From Saprospira grandis str. Lewin (GTDB lineage: Bacteria > Bacteroidota > Bacteroidia > Chitinophagales > Saprospiraceae): 64,000 bases of DNA. The translations under genes and the position numbers were made by a program. A model generated the notes under the pieces. It saw nothing but the letters and a program-made list of their open reading frames with translations. It was not told where the DNA came from and did not search any database. The DNA lies in NCBI RefSeq assembly GCF_000250635.1, contig NC_016940.1:1777001-1841000 (forward strand), read 5' to 3'. Positions within the stretch are counted from its first letter, which is position 1, and each line of letters starts with the position of its first letter. Shown here piece by piece: positions 8,455-16,927 of this stretch.

Positions 8455-9990
8455 TTATCTAACAATCGTGCATTCCTCTAGATCAACTCCAATCTCTTTG
8501 ATCTCTTTATAAGGCAGCTTTGTTCCAGAAACATCCAAATAGTCTAGGATCGCTTTAGAGGCCCAATTATCAGGTAATTCAGCATAAGGAACATTGGCTA
8601 TTTCTAGGAATTCTAGATTCCGTAATTTGGCGATAAAGGCCGGAAATTCGTAGATCTTACCATCGTCCCCAAAATAATTTGTACAAGAAGAAATATTAAG
8701 GCTAGTGAGGGGGAGCTTCTCCATCCCTGCGGGAAAAATTAACTCCTCATTACCAGAGAGATCCAATACTTCTAGTAATGGGAGCTCTGCCAAAGAAGGA
8801 TGAACATTACTTACACTATGGTCATCCATATAAATAATTTTCAACTGATTTGCCCCTGTAAAATCTGGCGTATTATAACAGCTACCACGACTCATATAAA
8901 GCTCTTCTAAGGCTGGCATATACTTCCCCTTAAAGAAAGTTTCCTTCATTGTCACCATATTCTGGGTAATACTAAGTACCTTCAGCTTTCTCATTGGCTC
9001 CTTTAAACTATTAACCCTCAAAAGATTACTATCTAAATTTAACTCTTTTAAGTTAGGGAGTTCGGAAAAAAAGGCAGGAAGTTCTACTATTTCATTACGA
9101 CTTAGATGTAGTTTTTCTAGATGCTTAAGTTGAGTTAAATTTGCAGATACTTCACGCATACAAGTACCACGAAAAGCTAATTCTTTAAGTTGGCTATAAG
9201 CCATAACTTCAGAAGGTATATTGGAGTGTATAGAGCCCTGCAAATTGAGGTAAGTCAGTTGATCCAATCGCTTAGGAAATCTGCGAATTGGAGTTAATCC
9301 GATCAATAAACTCTTTAAACCTTTAGCCTCAATATCCAGATATGTTAAACGACCCTCACTTAGGTCTAAGTATTCTAAGTTTGGGCCAAAAGAGACGTTA
9401 ATTTCTTCAATAAGATTCATGTGTAGGTCTAGATAGGTCAAGGCAGGCAGTTGAGCAAAGACTTTAGGAAATTCTTTAAGCCAACAGCCATCCAGCTCTA
9501 ATTTTTTGAGTTTTTTCAGGCTAGCAAAGGCATCCCAATTGGCCGAACGAAATGTTGTATCATTAGACAAGCTGAGTTCTTCTAGGTTCTTAAGGGCTGC
9601 AATTTGCTTGAGGGAAGCTGAACCAATTCTGCTATGAGACAAAGAAAGCGTTTTCAGTTTGCTCAATTGGCTAAAGCTGGGGGGGAGTTCTTCAATACGA
9701 TTATCGCTTAGGTCCAAATACTCCAAATTGGGGAACGCGCCCCAGATATCGCTCAACTTGCTCAGTTTACTATTGTTTATCATCAATTCCTTGAGATTAG
9801 TAAAGGCCTCTAGGCCTTTGGGAAGGCCGCTGCTAAAGTTCTCTTGTGAAAGGTAGAGGCCATAGACTTCTTTGGGATTAGCGGCTAGGGCATCTTTTAA
9901 AGAGTAGTACTCTCCATCTTCTTGGGCCAAGATGGGTAAGCTGGCCAAGAGCAAGAATACAAAGGCCAAGAAATAAGAATTCGTTTTCAT
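8455..9990 (-). CDS. Exported leucine-rich-repeat protein (tandem paralog)
   Basis: 511 residues from the ATG at 9990; a frame extending to 10029 adds 13 residues before the signal peptide and is unlikely. Signal peptide FLAFVFLLLASLPILAQ followed by EDGEYYSLKDALAANPKEVY, then LRR units to near the C-terminus. Clearly duplicated from or with the neighbouring LRR gene; the mid-section has diverged (for example CMREVSANLT against EIGELPESLT), while the start and the last 100 residues stay close. Surface binding is inferred. The sequence ATGTTTATAGATTT upstream of both starts is shared, so the promoter region was duplicated too. Confidence 0.9.
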   Translation of the reverse strand: MKTNSYFLAFVFLLLASLPILAQEDGEYYSLKDALAANPKEVYGLYLSQENFSSGLPKGLEAFTNLKELMINNSKLSKLSDIWGAFPNLEYLDLSDNRIEELPPSFSQLSKLKTLSLSHSRIGSASLKQIAALKNLEELSLSNDTTFRSANWDAFASLKKLKKLELDGCWLKEFPKVFAQLPALTYLDLHMNLIEEINVSFGPNLEYLDLSEGRLTYLDIEAKGLKSLLIGLTPIRRFPKRLDQLTYLNLQGSIHSNIPSEVMAYSQLKELAFRGTCMREVSANLTQLKHLEKLHLSRNEIVELPAFFSELPNLKELNLDSNLLRVNSLKEPMRKLKVLSITQNMVTMKETFFKGKYMPALEELYMSRGSCYNTPDFTGANQLKIIYMDDHSVSNVHPSLAELPLLEVLDLSGNEELIFPAGMEKLPLTSLNISSCTNYFGDDGKIYEFPAFIAKLRNLEFLEIANVPYAELPDNWASKAILDYLDVSGTKLPYKEIKEIGVDLEECTIVR

Positions 9991-10183
9991 GTTTATAGAT
10001 TTATGAATGTAGAACGAATTGGCCAACAACAGGCCCTAAACGACAGGCCTATGCTTCGTTGTTTTTCAACTCATTCAATGTATACACTAAAGCAAGTAAC
10101 TAATTTTCTGACCCATGCAGCCAGCTGTACTGAACTTGTTTAGGCTGATGACTTGGCGCTAGTTAGGCGGCGAAGCCGCCGCA

Positions 10184-10301
10184 GGCTGAGGGATGGATAG
10201 CAGTGGCCGAAGGCCAGACCCAGGCGGCGCAGCCGCCGCAGGGCCGAGCAGACCTGCGAGCTGCGGTACAGCCCGACCCGAGCAAAGCGAGGGGCAGCCC
10301 C
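10184..10301 (-). repeat. Structured intergenic repeat, copy 6 (type II)
   Basis: Minus-strand GGGGCTGCCCC to CCTCAGCC with arms GGCGGC/GCCGCC and TGGCC/GGCCA and a tail hairpin to 10166. The flanking gene-free stretches 9991-10165 and 10302-10434 show nothing else recognisable. Confidence 0.87.
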
Positions 10302-10434
10302 AAAATAACAGCAGTAGTAAACCCTAAACAGTGCAGATTAGGAAAATAAAACAATTAGTTACCACAGATATAAATCAAGTATAAACACAAAAATGTATGT
10401 TGTCAAGTTTTGGCTAAAAAAAAAGACAAAAAAA

Positions 10435-10467
10435 AGCCACTCGTCCAGAGGAGAGTGGCTGAAGACT
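10435..10467 (-). terminator. Terminator of the SPOR gene
   Basis: Stem AGCCACTC / GAGTGGCT followed on the minus strand by a T-rich run (As at 10426-10434). It ends the deoC-SPOR operon. Confidence 0.75.
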
Positions 10468-10481
10468 TTAGGTTTGCGGGT

Positions 10482-10871
10482 TTAGAACTCGCTAGCCTTT
10501 GCCTGATTATTTTTATAGACGAAAGCGCCTGGAAAATCTTCTTTAACTTTTTGGAGCTGCATATAGGCCTCTAATTTAGTGTAGTAGGCGCCCCAATTGA
10601 GTCGGTAATAAGGTTGTTTGTAGGTCCAGTTGGCTTTTTTTTCTTCCTTTCGGTTAAACCGCGTTTGTTTTTCCAGCAAATCGTATTTATCTCGGCTCAC
10701 CATAAGTTGGATACCCCAGGCCTTAATTTCTCGATCTTCTTCAAAGTTGAGTTCTTTTCTAAGGTCGAGTAATCGTCGGATGCTAGGCTCCTCATTTTTT
10801 TCGATGGCTTGCTGGCCGCTGAGTAGATTTAGGAAAAAAAGGCTAAAAAGGAGTAAAAAGAAGGGACGCAT
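10482..10871 (-). CDS. Small exported SPOR-domain-like protein
   Basis: 129 residues with a signal peptide (FFLLLFSLFFLNLLSGQ). The mature part has two similar halves, WGIQLMVSRDKYDLLEKQ and YRLNWGAYYTKLEAYMQLQ, followed by FPGAFVY. This matches the SPOR-type pattern common in Bacteroidota, in which the fold binds denuded peptidoglycan at division sites; the assignment rests on pattern only. It follows deoC with a 4-base gap, so the two are likely co-transcribed although functionally unrelated. Confidence 0.72.
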   Translation of the reverse strand: MRPFFLLLFSLFFLNLLSGQQAIEKNEEPSIRRLLDLRKELNFEEDREIKAWGIQLMVSRDKYDLLEKQTRFNRKEEKKANWTYKQPYYRLNWGAYYTKLEAYMQLQKVKEDFPGAFVYKNNQAKASEF

Positions 10872-10875
10872 AAGC

Positions 10876-11538
10876 TTATTTTTTGGCGGCTTGAGTTAAT
10901 TCGAGGCCAGAAGAGGTCCCCAATCGGCTAGCGCCGGCCTGAATAAGTTGTTGGGCTTGTTCTGGGGTTTTGATTCCGCCAGAGGCCTTAATTTTCACTG
11001 CCGATCCTTTGAGAAAGCCCTTGAGTTGGCGGACCACCTCTGGGCTAGCACCTCCTTGAAAACCGGTAGATGTTTTGACATAATCTACGCCAATTTCCAT
11101 ACAAATATCGCAGAGGCGCTGCATTTGGATATTATCGAGCAGGCTAGTTTCTAGAATCACCTTGAGGGTACTTCCGTGTAGGTGCACGGCCCGAGTGACC
11201 GAGTCAATATCATTTTGCACATAACTCCACTCGCCATCCATAACGGCGGCAAGATTGACGACCATATCGACCTCATCGGCTCCTTCAGCGGTAGCTCTTT
11301 TGGCCTCTTCTACTTTTGCAGAGATGGTCGAGTAGCCCATAGGAAAGCCTATGACGGTAACAATTTTGGGACGCTGCTCAAAATTGGCTAAAAAGTACTT
11401 GGCTGTATTAACGTGAAAAGGCGGGATGCAAACCCCTGCAAATTTATGATCGATAGCTTCCTGACAAAGTTGTTCGATATCAGAAGAGCTAGCGTTAGCT
11501 TTTAAGAGAGTATGTTCTATGGCGTCAGCTAAATTCAT
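10876..11538 (-). CDS. deoC: Deoxyribose-phosphate aldolase
   Basis: Cleaves 2-deoxyribose-5-phosphate to glyceraldehyde-3-phosphate and acetaldehyde in deoxynucleoside breakdown. Class I aldolase TIM barrel with the Schiff-base lysine in the motif DYVKTSTGF and the second conserved lysine in VKIKASGGIKT. The N-terminus MNLADAIEHTLLKA fits the family's DHTLL motif. The 220-residue length is standard. First gene of a two-gene operon with the SPOR-like gene; no exact TAnnTTTG box was found upstream. Confidence 0.95.
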   Translation of the reverse strand: MNLADAIEHTLLKANASSSDIEQLCQEAIDHKFAGVCIPPFHVNTAKYFLANFEQRPKIVTVIGFPMGYSTISAKVEEAKRATAEGADEVDMVVNLAAVMDGEWSYVQNDIDSVTRAVHLHGSTLKVILETSLLDNIQMQRLCDICMEIGVDYVKTSTGFQGGASPEVVRQLKGFLKGSAVKIKASGGIKTPEQAQQLIQAGASRLGTSSGLELTQAAKK

Positions 11539-11655
11539 AGCCTATATAGTTATGTGTTGAATGACAAAATTTGTCCTTTAGGGGGCTAAATTACGGATTA
11601 AATTATAAAGTTGCGGTCTTGACTTCTCTATTTTTCAAAGTTTGCAAACAAAAAA

Positions 11656-11685
11656 GATGGGGGCAGCACAAAAGCTACCCCCATC
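11656..11685 (-). terminator. Terminator
   Basis: Stem GATGGGGGCAGC / GCTACCCCCATC (one mismatch) followed on the minus strand by TTTTTTGTTTG. It closes transcription of the coiled-coil gene to its right. Confidence 0.8.
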
Positions 11686-11827
11686 AACCAATTCCAAAAC
11701 TCAAAAACCAACTATAAGAACTTGTTTCTTCTATTATTCGCCAGCTCTTTTCTAGACCTTTAGGGAGGGCCTTTCAGAAAATAGCCTTGTGCAAGGCCTT
11801 AGGGAGGGCCTGTTCTATCCTACTGCA

Positions 11828-11921
11828 TTATTTCAGCAGCTCAGTAGTATACTCGTTCTTCCGGTATTTCTTCCACTCAGAAAACTGAGCCTTATATTGT
11901 AGGGAGTTATGTCTTTTTTTT
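11828..11921 (-). other. Likely displaced C-terminus after an A8 slippery run
   Basis: The A8 run is at 11914-11921. In the shifted frame the reading continues through RHNSLQYKAQFSEWKKYRKN to LLK and TAA at 11828-11830. Its charge and composition match the upstream coiled coil. The remainder to 11690 holds a repeated TTAGGGAGGGCCT and no gene. Confidence 0.45.
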
Positions 11922-12614
11922 CTGCAGCTGTATGGCCTGCTGGCTCTGCTTAATCTGCTCTTTTTGAGCCTTTATAGCCTCCTCTTGCTCCAATAGGATC
12001 TCCTCCTCTTTTCCCTTTTCTTCCTCTACTTCTCCTATTTTCGCCTCTATTTTCGCTATCTCCTCTTGGTATTTTTCAATCTTCTTGGCCAATTTAGCAA
12101 TGGCCTTTTCCTGCTTTTTTGCCGCTTTTTCCTGCAGCTTTAAAGCCGCTTTTTCTTCCTTCTCCCTCGCTTTCAAAATATCTAAAAAGATAAGGCTCGC
12201 AAATTCTTGCATGTACCCCCTAGCCAAATTGGCCCGATCCGGATACTCCTTGGCCGATAAATATACCACACCCAAATTACACCAAAGCACAAATTCTAAA
12301 CTGTCCTCCCCCACGATCACGGTCCGAACATACAAATCAACGGTGTTGGTACTCATGTCCTTAATCCGCGCATCATCCGTAAACATCCGATCCTCCCCCT
12401 TCTCGTACTTGGCCTTTTTCTTAAACTTTTTCTTGCTGTATTTGGCCCAAGCCTTCTTTACCAACTTACTATCCCCCGTCGGCAAACTCATCACAAAAGC
12501 AGACTGACTGCCCTCAGAAAGCGTCCGAAATTCTTCTACAATGCTCGCCTCTAACTGCCCAAATGCAGCCACAGCCCAAAGCATACAGATAAATGATAGG
12601 TATAGGGGTCTCAT
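11907..12614 (-). CDS. Exported coiled-coil protein, 3' end probably frameshifted
   Basis: 235 residues from the ATG at 12614 (a GTG at 12635 is also in frame but precedes the signal peptide). Signal peptide LYLSFICMLWAVAAFGQ. The N-terminal domain of about 125 residues is not recognised; from about residue 140 there is a long Lys/Glu/Ala coiled coil. The frame ends just after eight As (QKKKT stop). Shifting by one base at this A run opens a further 27 codons that read as natural protein (SLQYKAQFSEWKKYRKNEY) to a TAA at 11828. This suggests either an indel or transcript slippage. Confidence 0.7.
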   Translation of the reverse strand: MRPLYLSFICMLWAVAAFGQLEASIVEEFRTLSEGSQSAFVMSLPTGDSKLVKKAWAKYSKKKFKKKAKYEKGEDRMFTDDARIKDMSTNTVDLYVRTVIVGEDSLEFVLWCNLGVVYLSAKEYPDRANLARGYMQEFASLIFLDILKAREKEEKAALKLQEKAAKKQEKAIAKLAKKIEKYQEEIAKIEAKIGEVEEEKGKEEEILLEQEEAIKAQKEQIKQSQQAIQLQKKKT

Positions 12615-12840
12615 GGTTAATAAGTTGTTTTTCACTATAAGTTAAGCACTTAATTAGCAGCTCAACTTAACAGTATGCAAATCTATAAAATATTTATATA
12701 TCTAAAAGGCCTAATTATGTTAAAATAAGGTCTTAACAAATTGATAAGACTTTATTTAAAGCAAAATCAATCGCTAATTTAAGTTAAGTCTCTAAAATCA
12801 TTAAAATTAAGCCGATTTTAAGTTCTTTTTCTCTTTTTTT
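12615..12840. other. AT-rich upstream region
   Basis: No gene. Very AT-rich, with many TTAA-containing short repeats (AGTTAAG, TTAAGTT). It holds the probable promoter of the coiled-coil gene. Confidence 0.4.
12678..12685 (-). promoter_or_regulatory. Possible promoter -7 box (TAGATTTG)
   Basis: TAnnTTTG match on the minus strand, 63 bases upstream of the ATG at 12614. No clear TTG was seen at -33. Confidence 0.4.
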
Positions 12841-13037
12841 GGGGCTGCCCCTCGCTTCGCTCGGGTCGCTCCCCTCCGCAGCTCGCAGGTCTGCTCGGCC
12901 CTGCGGCAGCAATGCTGCCTGGGTCGGCCGCGATGCGGCCCTGCTGCGGGCAGCTCAGCCGGCTGCCGGGCCTTCGGCCCGGCTCAAAACCGGCCCAAGG
13001 GGCCGGTAGTGGGCGCCCTGCGGGCGCCAAAGCTGGA
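12841..13037 (+). repeat. Structured intergenic repeat, copy 7 (type II, extended tail)
   Basis: GGGGCTGCCCC to GCTCAGCC (ending about 12960) with arm GGCAGC-AAT-GCTGCC. Three more GC hairpins follow (GCCGGGCC/GGCCCGGC, ACCGGCCC/GGGCCGGT, GGGCGCC/GGCGCC), then CTGGACCA. It abuts the 3' end of the OmpA-type gene. Confidence 0.85.
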
Positions 13038-13040
13038 CCA

Positions 13041-15542
13041 CTAATAGAGCCGAAGCTCTACCCGGCGGTCTTCCAAGGCATTCCCCTCCGATTTCCGCTC
13101 CCCAAAGGCCGCTACCGTTATCCGATCGGCCCCTAACTGAGCCCGCTCCAATAAGTAGCGCTTTACCCCCTCGGCTCTAGCCGCAGATAAGGCCTCATTT
13201 TTTTGGCTGTTGCCCGTTTTGCTGGCATAGCCCGCAATATCCAACTTTAAGTTGGGCTGCTGCTGCATAATGCTGCCAATAAGGTCCAAACTCCGCTGCG
13301 CCTGAATACTAAGCTCCGCAGAAGCATTGGCAAAGTAAATTCGGCTGTTGTATTGCCCCGCCTTGGCCCTCGGCTGCTCTTTTAGCTGCCGATTGAGCTC
13401 GCCTAGCATACCCACAGATTGCTTGATGTCTTGCAGTTCTTGCTTCAATCGGCGATTTTCTACCTGCAAGGCCGCTAGTTCTGCCTCATTTTGCTGTTGA
13501 GGCAAAGCCGCCAATTCTGCTTCTTTTTGCTCCAAAGCCGCTTTTAAGTTAGCTAACTCTTTGGTTTTCAAAGCCAGGTCCATTAGGGCCGCAGAATCGG
13601 CTAGCTGCCGATAAACGGTATCAACAACTACTAGACGCTGTTCTTCGGCTTGGGTCACAGAATCTCGGCGCATTTTTTTCAAATCTAAGCGCAATTGGGC
13701 CAATTTTTCTTGCAGCTCTTGCTTGTTATCATAATAAATGATGGTCGTATCTCGCTGGTCTCTGGCTCGCTGTAGCTCTTGCTCTAGCGCCAAACGCTGG
13801 GCCTCGGCAGCGGCCAAAAGACTATCATTGGCCCCCTCATTGATGGCCCGCATAGCCAAACCCAAATTGGCCAAACTTACTTGTAGGTCCAATAACTGCT
13901 GACTGCTGTCCTGCATCTGCATATCGATGAGCTCCAATTGCTTGTTGAGCCCCAAAAGCTCAGCCTGGACCGTACTGTCAAAACGAGGCTGCTGCTGCTC
14001 TATGATAATAATAGAGTCCCGCTCAATGATTTCAGTCTCTGTTTTGGTCAAATAAACGGTATCTATTTGGACCAAGGTGTCTCGGATCACTTCTACTTTC
14101 TGCTCTTGCTGATAAACCGTATCTACTCGACTTTGGCCCGCTTCTACTACGGTATCTATTTGGACCAATTGCTGCTCCTGATATACCGTATCTACTTGAT
14201 AGATGGTATCTCGCTTGATGAGCGTAGGCAAACTGTCTATGGTCCTAATTTCTATATTTTGCCCCCCTTTTTGCTGCCGCAACCATCTCCAACGGATTTC
14301 ATTTAGGGCCTGCTCATGCTCGAGCTGTTCTCGCAATAAGGCCTGTTCTCGCAGCAGCTCGTTTCTAAGCTTTTCTATATTTTGGGCCTCTTGCTCTTGG
14401 GCCAATAAAAGTTCTTGCTGTTGCTGTTCTGCCTCCAAAAGCGCCAAACGATTGACCAAATGATTGGTTGCGGGAGTAGCGGCATAGGGCTCTGCAGGCT
14501 GTGTTTCTCCTACTTTTTCTGTCTCCGTTTTTTGGCTGCTCGCTTGGCTGCTATCTGCGGCTTGGGCAGCTTCTCTCGTTTGGAGCAAGCTCAATTCATT
14601 GGTAAAAATGATGGGGGCATCAAATTCGCTGCTGCTCCAACCAAAGCTGTAATACAACCCCAAAGAGTTGTAGCTAAAGGCATCAAAATTACGGTTATCC
14701 GATCCTCTTTTTTGGCCCTGTTGGTTGCTGGGGTTAGCTGCATAGGCTTGGGCCGTACTATTATAGTTGTCGGGATAATCGCCACTGACGTCATCCAAAT
14801 AATCGCTAAAGGTATAGAACAACTGCGTTTGTAACTGTAGGCTCAGGCGTTGGGCCAGGCGAAACTTGAGCCCAAGGCCTAAACTGGCCTGCCAGGTCCA
14901 AGGCGAATAATTTTGGCCCTCTGTTTCTAGTTCTTGTAGATCGGTTTCAAAGATGCCATCCTGCTCAATTTCAAAGGCGAGATTGGCATTAGGATCGTTT
15001 TCGGCTAAATTATAAATTCGGCCATCGGACCAATAATGGTAGCGCTGTCCATTGGCCAAATACAAATCGGCTTTGCTACTAAAGTGGCTAAAGCCGAGGC
15101 CCAAAGAGAAAAAGGGCGTACAAAAAGCATTGGGGCCAAAAATGCGGCCATTATCGGTATAATAAACCAGATCGGCTTGGCCGCTATAGAGCTGCATTTC
15201 GGCATTGAGGGCACGGTCAAAGTAAGGGTCATCGCTTTGCAGCTCGCCTGCTCGGTTTTGGTAGCGGTCATTGGCCTGCATGAGGTGGCTACTGCCCGAA
15301 AAGCGGAGGGTCCAGGCGGCAGACAGGCGTTTTTCTAGGGCAATTTGATAACTTAAATAGCGGGCCATCTCCTCGGTACTGCCATAAGCAGATTGGTAGG
15401 TCCAGGGGCGCTCGTTGAGGTCGCCATAATATTGGCTAAAGCCCGTAGAAGCGCCAATTTTCCAGTGAAAATCGGTTTGTTGGGCCTGTAAAAAGAGCGA
15501 AGAGAATAAAAAAGCCGTGAGCAAAGGGAAATATCTAGACAT
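13041..15542 (-). CDS. Large OmpA-family outer-membrane protein
   Basis: 833 residues. Signal peptide (LLTAFLFSSLFLQAQ), an N-terminal region of about 300 residues rich in aromatic alternating strands (TGFSQYYGDLNE; YSFGWSS) that looks like an outer-membrane beta barrel, then a long coiled-coil stalk. Within the stalk (about 440-520) the unit (I/V)DTVYQ recurs about five times among RDT/IDT motifs. The C-terminus is an OmpA-like peptidoglycan-binding domain (IYFANASAELS, NEALSAARAEGVKRYLL, RRVELRLY). It probably links the outer membrane to the cell wall. Transcribed alone. Confidence 0.88.
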   Translation of the reverse strand: MSRYFPLLTAFLFSSLFLQAQQTDFHWKIGASTGFSQYYGDLNERPWTYQSAYGSTEEMARYLSYQIALEKRLSAAWTLRFSGSSHLMQANDRYQNRAGELQSDDPYFDRALNAEMQLYSGQADLVYYTDNGRIFGPNAFCTPFFSLGLGFSHFSSKADLYLANGQRYHYWSDGRIYNLAENDPNANLAFEIEQDGIFETDLQELETEGQNYSPWTWQASLGLGLKFRLAQRLSLQLQTQLFYTFSDYLDDVSGDYPDNYNSTAQAYAANPSNQQGQKRGSDNRNFDAFSYNSLGLYYSFGWSSSEFDAPIIFTNELSLLQTREAAQAADSSQASSQKTETEKVGETQPAEPYAATPATNHLVNRLALLEAEQQQQELLLAQEQEAQNIEKLRNELLREQALLREQLEHEQALNEIRWRWLRQQKGGQNIEIRTIDSLPTLIKRDTIYQVDTVYQEQQLVQIDTVVEAGQSRVDTVYQQEQKVEVIRDTLVQIDTVYLTKTETEIIERDSIIIIEQQQPRFDSTVQAELLGLNKQLELIDMQMQDSSQQLLDLQVSLANLGLAMRAINEGANDSLLAAAEAQRLALEQELQRARDQRDTTIIYYDNKQELQEKLAQLRLDLKKMRRDSVTQAEEQRLVVVDTVYRQLADSAALMDLALKTKELANLKAALEQKEAELAALPQQQNEAELAALQVENRRLKQELQDIKQSVGMLGELNRQLKEQPRAKAGQYNSRIYFANASAELSIQAQRSLDLIGSIMQQQPNLKLDIAGYASKTGNSQKNEALSAARAEGVKRYLLERAQLGADRITVAAFGERKSEGNALEDRRVELRLY

Positions 15543-15603
15543 AGGAAGAAGCGTTTAATTGAGGGAGGAAGTTTTGCGGTGGACAGGCGGCGGAGCCGCC
15601 GCA

Positions 15604-15719
15604 GGCCTAGCTGCCTGTAGGGGTGGCGCAAAGCGCCAGACCCAGCCGCCGAAGGCGGCGCAGGGCCGAGCAGAACTGCGAGCCCCGAAAGGGAGCGGCG
15701 GGCGCAGCCCGCAGGCCCC
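15604..15719 (-). repeat. Structured intergenic repeat, copy 8 (type I)
   Basis: Minus-strand GGGGCCTGC to CTAGGCC with arms GCGGGC/GCCCGC, GCCGCC/GGCGGC and TGGCGC/GCGCCA. It begins 11 bases after the stop of the gene to its right, in the sense direction, and has a tail hairpin to 15586. Confidence 0.86.
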
Positions 15720-15730
15720 AAAAAAAATAC

Positions 15731-16912
15731 TTAACGCTCTAACTTTGCCGTCAGGTTAATTTGGACGCTAATGCCAAAATTTGGACGCACATACACGCGG
15801 CTACCTAGGCCCGAAATCTGGCCTGCCGTATTGGCCTCCTCCAAGAAAGTGGCGCCCGCATTGAGGTAAATAAACTGATACAATTTATGGCTGAGCCCTA
15901 GATATACTGGGCGTTTGAAGATAGGGCCGCTGAGGTCGTTGCCATTTTGGCCCAGGTCCTTAAAGTTATTGACATAGGCGCCCACCGTGATGGCCGTATT
16001 GCTGAGAATTCGGGGCGCAAAAGCGCGCTTGCCCAGGGGGAAAGCCAGGCCAATAAAGGCCGCATTGCCGATTGAAAGATTAGAAAAATCGCCATCGACA
16101 TAAGTGCCGCCATAGCCGAGTTGGATAGACAATTGGCGGTCGGTTTTCTCGGTTTCATAGTCGTTGATATAGCGGCTATCGCTCAATTTGGCCAAATTGG
16201 TCTGTAGAATTTGGTCCAATTCGCCATGAATAAGGGTTTTAAGATCGGCGATCAGTTTTTTGCGGTATTCAGCACGGGCCTCATCCTTGCTTTTGCCCAA
16301 AAAGAGAAACTTCCCCTTAGACAACTTGGCCTTTTCGATTCGGCGGAGCGTCTGTTTGATAATATCAGAAAAGCCCTCAAACTGAATATTGGTAGCGCTG
16401 CGGTAGTGTTTTAGGCCCGTTTTGACAATCTTATTCAGGTCGGTTATCACCTGATGATTGCTTCTATTGAGCTGAATGCTGCTCTTGCTCAGGCCAAAAG
16501 TTTGTTCTAAATAGGCATCTAGATGTTGGTAGAGTTGGCTCTGCAGGGCCTTTTGTTCTTGGGCCGTGATGGGCCGAAAAAAGCTAATTTTAAAATCGTA
16601 TTCCGTACTTCCCCGCAACTTATAGTTAATGGGGAGATTAAACTCGGTGGTGAGCTTATCAAAGGGGCGTTTCCAGGCGGCCACATAAAGCGGCAGGCGT
16701 TTTTCGCTACCCTTATCATTATAGACCGCAATTTCTACATAATTGACCTCCTGCGGGGCCTTGCCCTGCAGCAAAATATGGGTTTCGGCAGGCAGCGGTT
16801 GATTATTATTAAAGGCCGCCTTTTCATAATCAAAACTAACGGCTTTATGCTGCCCAAAAAGGGAGTTTGCAGCAAAAAAAGTAAGGAATAGGAAGGGGTA
16901 TACGTACTTCAT
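15731..16912 (-). CDS. Exported protein of unknown function, possible outer-membrane barrel
   Basis: 393 residues with a signal peptide (YPFLFLTFFAANSLFGQ). The first half is mixed alpha/beta with many charged residues and helical segments (LRRIEKAKLSKGKFLFLGKS). The last 150 residues alternate Gly/aromatic/polar residues (SIQLGYGGTYVDGDFS, ITVGAYVNNFKDL) and end in a short amphipathic strand, which fits an outer-membrane beta barrel. No family was recognised. It follows the MscS-like gene by 15 bases and is probably co-transcribed with it. Confidence 0.75.
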   Translation of the reverse strand: MKYVYPFLFLTFFAANSLFGQHKAVSFDYEKAAFNNNQPLPAETHILLQGKAPQEVNYVEIAVYNDKGSEKRLPLYVAAWKRPFDKLTTEFNLPINYKLRGSTEYDFKISFFRPITAQEQKALQSQLYQHLDAYLEQTFGLSKSSIQLNRSNHQVITDLNKIVKTGLKHYRSATNIQFEGFSDIIKQTLRRIEKAKLSKGKFLFLGKSKDEARAEYRKKLIADLKTLIHGELDQILQTNLAKLSDSRYINDYETEKTDRQLSIQLGYGGTYVDGDFSNLSIGNAAFIGLAFPLGKRAFAPRILSNTAITVGAYVNNFKDLGQNGNDLSGPIFKRPVYLGLSHKLYQFIYLNAGATFLEEANTAGQISGLGSRVYVRPNFGISVQINLTAKLER

Positions 16913-16927
16913 AGGTTGTTATTTGGG

